This document shows, piece by piece, positions 6,121-9,071 of a stretch of 9,071 nt of DNA. The DNA lies in assembly GCA_017542695.1 (NCBI GenBank), contig JAFXWT010000246.1, positions 1-9,071 of the forward strand. Reading direction: 5' to 3'. The stretch comes from Clostridia bacterium (lineage in GTDB: Bacteria > Bacillota_A > Clostridia > Oscillospirales > CAG-272). Position 1 is the stretch's first letter; the number at the start of each line of letters is the position of its first letter. The position numbers and the translations under genes are program-made. The notes under the pieces are model-generated. The model saw only the letters and a list, made by a program, of their open reading frames with translations. It searched no databases and was not told the origin of the DNA.

Positions 6121-7863
6121 ATGATGGGAAAGAAACTCCAAAAGAAATACGCGCTGACCGATAAGGGACTCCGAAACACGAGAGTCGGCGCCGCGTGGAC
6201 GGTCGTCGTCAACCTGCTTATGATGGCGGGAATGGGAATCTTATATTTCCTGATGCAAAATTATATGGATACGCTGACGGGCGGCGACGCCCTGCCGAAC
6301 GCGTGGCTCTTTATCGGGCTTGTCGCCGCGTTCGTGATTTTGTCGTTTATCACGCACCTGCAACAGTATCATAATACCTACGGACTTGTTTACAGAGAGA
6401 TAAAAGACACGCGCATCACGCTTGCGGAACGGCTTCGCCGTCTGCCGCTCGGATATTTCGGAAAGCGCGATCTCGCCGATCTGACCGAGACCGTCATGGG
6501 CGACGTCAACCGTCTGGAACACGTCTGGTCTCACTGCCTCGGTTACCTATACGGAGCGTATATTTCAACGGCGATCATCGCCCTCGTGCTCTTTATCTAC
6601 GATTGGCGCATGGCGATCGCCTGCCTGTGGGGCGTCCCTGTCGCGTTCATCCTGCTGTTCGGCAGCCGGAAAATACAAAAGCGCGCCTCCGTAAAACTGA
6701 AATCAGACGCTCTGGCGGTATCCGACAATATTCAGGAGTCGCTTGAGAATATCCGCGAGATCAGAGCGACCAACCGCGAAAAGGATTATCTTGACAGACT
6801 TTACAAAAAGATCGACAGATTTGAAAAAACGAACAGAAAAGGCGAGCTTGTGATCGGTCTGTTCGTCAACGGTGCTTCCGTCATCATGCGCCTCGGCGTC
6901 GCCACGACGATCCTCACCGGCGCTTCTCTCATTCTTTCCGGAAAAATCGACTTTATGCTGATGTTCATGTTCCTTATGGTCATCACCCGAGTTTACGCCC
7001 CGTTCGATCAGGCGCTCGCGCTGATCGCGGAGATGTTCGTCTCGCAGATCTCGGCAAGCCGCCTTAACGAGATATACGACACGCCGACGGCGCAAGGCGA
7101 AGATACCTTCAAGCCCGACGGACACGATATCACCTTTGAGAACGTCAGCTTCGCCTATGACGATCACGAGGTACTCAGCAGCGTGAGCTTCACCGCCAAG
7201 GAGGGCGAGGTCACGGCGCTCGTCGGCCCCTCCGGCTCCGGAAAGAGCACCTGCGCGCGTCTTGCCGCGCGGCTCTGGGATATAAACAAAGGAAAGATCA
7301 AAGTCGGCGGTGTGGATATTTCGACCGTCGATCCCGAAGTGCTTCTCACCGATTATTCGATGGTATTTCAGGACGTCGTTCTCTTTGACGACACCGTTAT
7401 GGAAAATATCCGCCTCGGAAAGCACGGCGCGACAGACGAGGAGGTCCTCGCGGCGGCAAAGGCGGCGAACTGCGACGAGTTCGTCGAAAAACTCCCGGAC
7501 GGTTATCAGACTCCGATCGGAGAAAACGGCGCAAAGCTCTCCGGCGGCGAGCGTCAGCGCATTTCGATCGCCCGCGCGCTGCTCAAAGACGCGCCGATCG
7601 TGCTTCTCGACGAAGCGACGGCATCTCTTGACGTGGAAAACGAAACGAAGGTGCAGGAAGCGCTTTCCCGCCTTCTTTCCGGCAAGACCGTACTTGTCAT
7701 TGCGCACCGTATGCGCACCGTTTCCGGCGCGGACAAGATCGTCGTTCTGAAAGAAGGCAAAGTATCTGAGGAAGGCAGACCGGAAGAACTTTTGAAAAAC
7801 GAAAACAGTCTCTTCCGCCGCATGGCGGAGCTTCAGTCGGCAAACGCCGCATGGAGCGTATAA
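6121..7863 (+). CDS. ABC half-transporter (membrane plus ATPase), second of a pair
   Basis: A 580-residue partner of the preceding half-transporter. Membrane helices lie near residues 25-45, 60-82, 140-162, 163-183, 248-272 and 277-300. The ATPase spans about 336-575: Walker A GPSGSGKST (369-377), Q417, signature LSGGERQR (473-480), Walker B IVLLDE with D497 and catalytic E498, D-loop SLD, and H529. All catalytic residues are standard, so unlike many heterodimeric exporters neither partner has lost its glutamate. The ATG starts one base after the previous stop. AAAGGAGGG (6104-6112) inside the end of that gene serves it, and the second Met codon (6124) is an alternative start. Such tight spacing supports 1:1 assembly. 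Substrate unknown. Confidence 0.94.
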   Translation: MMGKKLQKKYALTDKGLRNTRVGAAWTVVVNLLMMAGMGILYFLMQNYMDTLTGGDALPNAWLFIGLVAAFVILSFITHLQQYHNTYGLVYREIKDTRITLAERLRRLPLGYFGKRDLADLTETVMGDVNRLEHVWSHCLGYLYGAYISTAIIALVLFIYDWRMAIACLWGVPVAFILLFGSRKIQKRASVKLKSDALAVSDNIQESLENIREIRATNREKDYLDRLYKKIDRFEKTNRKGELVIGLFVNGASVIMRLGVATTILTGASLILSGKIDFMLMFMFLMVITRVYAPFDQALALIAEMFVSQISASRLNEIYDTPTAQGEDTFKPDGHDITFENVSFAYDDHEVLSSVSFTAKEGEVTALVGPSGSGKSTCARLAARLWDINKGKIKVGGVDISTVDPEVLLTDYSMVFQDVVLFDDTVMENIRLGKHGATDEEVLAAAKAANCDEFVEKLPDGYQTPIGENGAKLSGGERQRISIARALLKDAPIVLLDEATASLDVENETKVQEALSRLLSGKTVLVIAHRMRTVSGADKIVVLKEGKVSEEGRPEELLKNENSLFRRMAELQSANAAWSV

Positions 7864-7878
7864 AGAAAGGATAAAGCT

Positions 7879-8664
7879 ATGAAACCCGACTATAAAAACT
7901 GGATGCCTAAAGGAATGGTGCTCGGCACGCTTGCCGGAACCCTCGTATGCCTTGCGCTCTTCATTGTTTTCGGCTGTACCGGACTTGTTTCCGGTACGGC
8001 AAAGACTGTGCTGTTCGTCGTTTTTCTCATAGCAACGATCGTCTGCGCCTGCGTGACTATATGGATGATCATGATGTACCACGCGTTCGATTATAACGGC
8101 AAACGTAAAATGTCGCGTCAGATCATCGAAGGCGTCGCGGAATACGTAAAACTGCCGGACGGCGGGAAAGGTCTTGACGTCGGCTGCGGCAGCGGCGCAC
8201 TCGCCATCGCCTGCGCAAAGTGCAATCCGAACGCTTCATTTATCGGCGTCGACCGTTGGGGAAAGGAATACGCCTCCTTCAATAAGCCGCTCTGCGAAAG
8301 AAACGCAAAAGCGGAGGGCGTGAAAAACGTCACGTTCAAGCGCGGCGACGCCTGCAAGCTCGATTTCCCGGGCGGGACCTTCGACGCGGTGACGAGCAAC
8401 TACGTTTACCATAACATCCCGACAAATGACCGTCAGGCGATTTTACTCGAAACTTTGCGCGTGCTGAAAAAAGGCGGCGTTTTCGCCCTGCACGACATCT
8501 TTTCAAAATCCAAATACGGCGATATGCCCTCGTTTGTGAAAAAGCTGAAGGATATGGGTTATGAAAAGGTAGAGCTTATCGACTCGACCGGCAGATTCAT
8601 GACGAAATGGGAAGCGGTCCGGATGGGACTTTCGGGCTCCGCGCTTCTGGTAGGGAGAAAATGA
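7879..8664 (+). CDS. Membrane-anchored class I SAM-dependent methyltransferase
   Basis: A 261-residue protein with two parts. Residues 13-33 and 43-66 are two hydrophobic helices, followed by a short basic linker (NGKRKMSRQ). Residues 80-261 form a Rossmann-type methyltransferase with SAM-binding motif I LDVGCGSG (99-106), acidic motif II residue D125 in IGVDRWG, DACKLDFPGGTFDAVTSNY for motifs III-IV, and the LRVLKKGG post-motif helix. The catalytic domain resembles the UbiE/Methyltransf_11 group. The anchor places it at the membrane beside the ABC proteins encoded just upstream, so a lipid-like or exported substrate is plausible (inference). The RBS is AGAAAGGA (7864-7871), 15 bases after the transporter stop. 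Its stop codon overlaps the next start (ATGA). Confidence 0.9.
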   Translation: MKPDYKNWMPKGMVLGTLAGTLVCLALFIVFGCTGLVSGTAKTVLFVVFLIATIVCACVTIWMIMMYHAFDYNGKRKMSRQIIEGVAEYVKLPDGGKGLDVGCGSGALAIACAKCNPNASFIGVDRWGKEYASFNKPLCERNAKAEGVKNVTFKRGDACKLDFPGGTFDAVTSNYVYHNIPTNDRQAILLETLRVLKKGGVFALHDIFSKSKYGDMPSFVKKLKDMGYEKVELIDSTGRFMTKWEAVRMGLSGSALLVGRK

Positions 8665-9071
8665 AAACGCATATTGAGAAAAACACCGTGCAGGAAACGC
8701 TCGTCATCCCGCTTTACGGCCGCAAGCTCTGCACCGAGCAGTTCCCGAATCTGTTCCGGGATGAAAAAGCGGTCGGGCTGATCGACCGCATCGACTACGA
8801 TTTTTCCGTACTTGAAAAGAGATCGAAGAGCTTCGCCCACCGTTTCGGGGCGCTGGAGGTCGCCATGCGCGAAAACGATCTGATGATCGAAGCGAAGGAA
8901 TATCTGAAAGATCATCCCCGCGCCGCTCTTGTCAATCTCGGCTGCGGACTGGATCAGACGGCGGAAAACTGCGATAATGGGAAATGTATGATATATAATC
9001 TCGATCTTCCCGACGTGATCGCCGTCAGAAACGAGCTTCTGCCTGAAAGCGACCGGATTAAAAACGTCGCC
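8661..9071 (+). CDS. TcmP/LCMT-family SAM-dependent methyltransferase (N-terminal part)
   Basis: ATG 8661 overlaps the preceding TGA as ATGA, and 137 codons remain open to the window edge. The product resembles the TcmP and leucine-carboxyl-methyltransferase type of class I enzymes. It has an N-terminal ETLVIPLYGRK segment, a conserved RFGALEVAMR (61-70), SAM motif I VNLGCGLDQT (91-100), and acidic motif II YNLDLPDV (112-119, with D115 and D118). Family members are about 270-280 residues, so about half is missing beyond the edge. TcmP methylates a carboxyl group on a polyketide intermediate; O- or carboxyl-methylation of a small molecule is the family expectation, but the substrate here is unknown. 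GGGAG at 8653-8657 is only 3 bases from the ATG, so translation is probably coupled to the upstream methyltransferase. Confidence 0.88.
   Translation, partial: MKTHIEKNTVQETLVIPLYGRKLCTEQFPNLFRDEKAVGLIDRIDYDFSVLEKRSKSFAHRFGALEVAMRENDLMIEAKEYLKDHPRAALVNLGCGLDQTAENCDNGKCMIYNLDLPDVIAVRNELLPESDRIKNVA

Noticed and set aside
6703..8082. Long - strand frame of 459 codons over the second half-transporter and methyltransferase start
   Set aside because: It spans a well-supported gene junction on the + strand and has a low-complexity charged product, so it is an antisense shadow.

Overview
The window looks like chromosomal DNA of a Gram-positive anaerobe of the Clostridia (Bacillota). The reasons are strong AGGAGG-type ribosome-binding sites, GC-rich codons set against AT-rich control regions, rho-independent hairpins, and protein types (a GMMCGMC heavy-metal-binding protein, a ZIP carrier, paired ABC half-transporters, a TcmP-like methyltransferase) familiar from gut Clostridia. 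This placement is inference; there is no rRNA or other taxonomic marker.

Left end (1-556), no protein gene seen. An AT-rich stretch with a 14-bp inverted repeat leads into the 3' half of a tRNA-Arg(CCU) gene: anticodon loop, T arm, acceptor strand and encoded CCA. Its 5' half does not fold. This is what the far end of a tRNA-integrated element looks like, or else a decayed tRNA. Two or three intrinsic terminators follow it.

Control region (557-1014). A perfect-consensus promoter (TTGACA, 17 bp, TATAAT) is followed by the 16-bp palindrome GTTAGC-N4-GCTAAC over its predicted start site. The same palindrome recurs just before the ATG of a ZIP-family metal carrier and again before the next gene. 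The ZIP gene is broken: the ends of the protein are present in different frames and the middle is missing.

Operon (1029-9071, all + strand, short gaps or overlaps). In order: a small HMA-domain metal-binding protein; a LolD/MacB-type ATPase with its 741-residue FtsX-family permease; two ABC half-transporters that probably form a heterodimer; a class I methyltransferase with an N-terminal two-helix membrane anchor; and a TcmP/LCMT-family methyltransferase that runs off the right edge.

Working model (inference): a metal-sensing repressor, not encoded here, binds the three palindromes and opens the locus under metal limitation. The ZIP carrier would have imported metal, the HMA protein would bind it, and the ABC systems would move a metal-related small molecule or lipid/peptide that the two methyltransferases modify or detoxify. 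The repeated operator, the metal-binding proteins and the coupled transporter-methyltransferase genes support a coordinated unit. The transported substrate cannot be read from the sequence.
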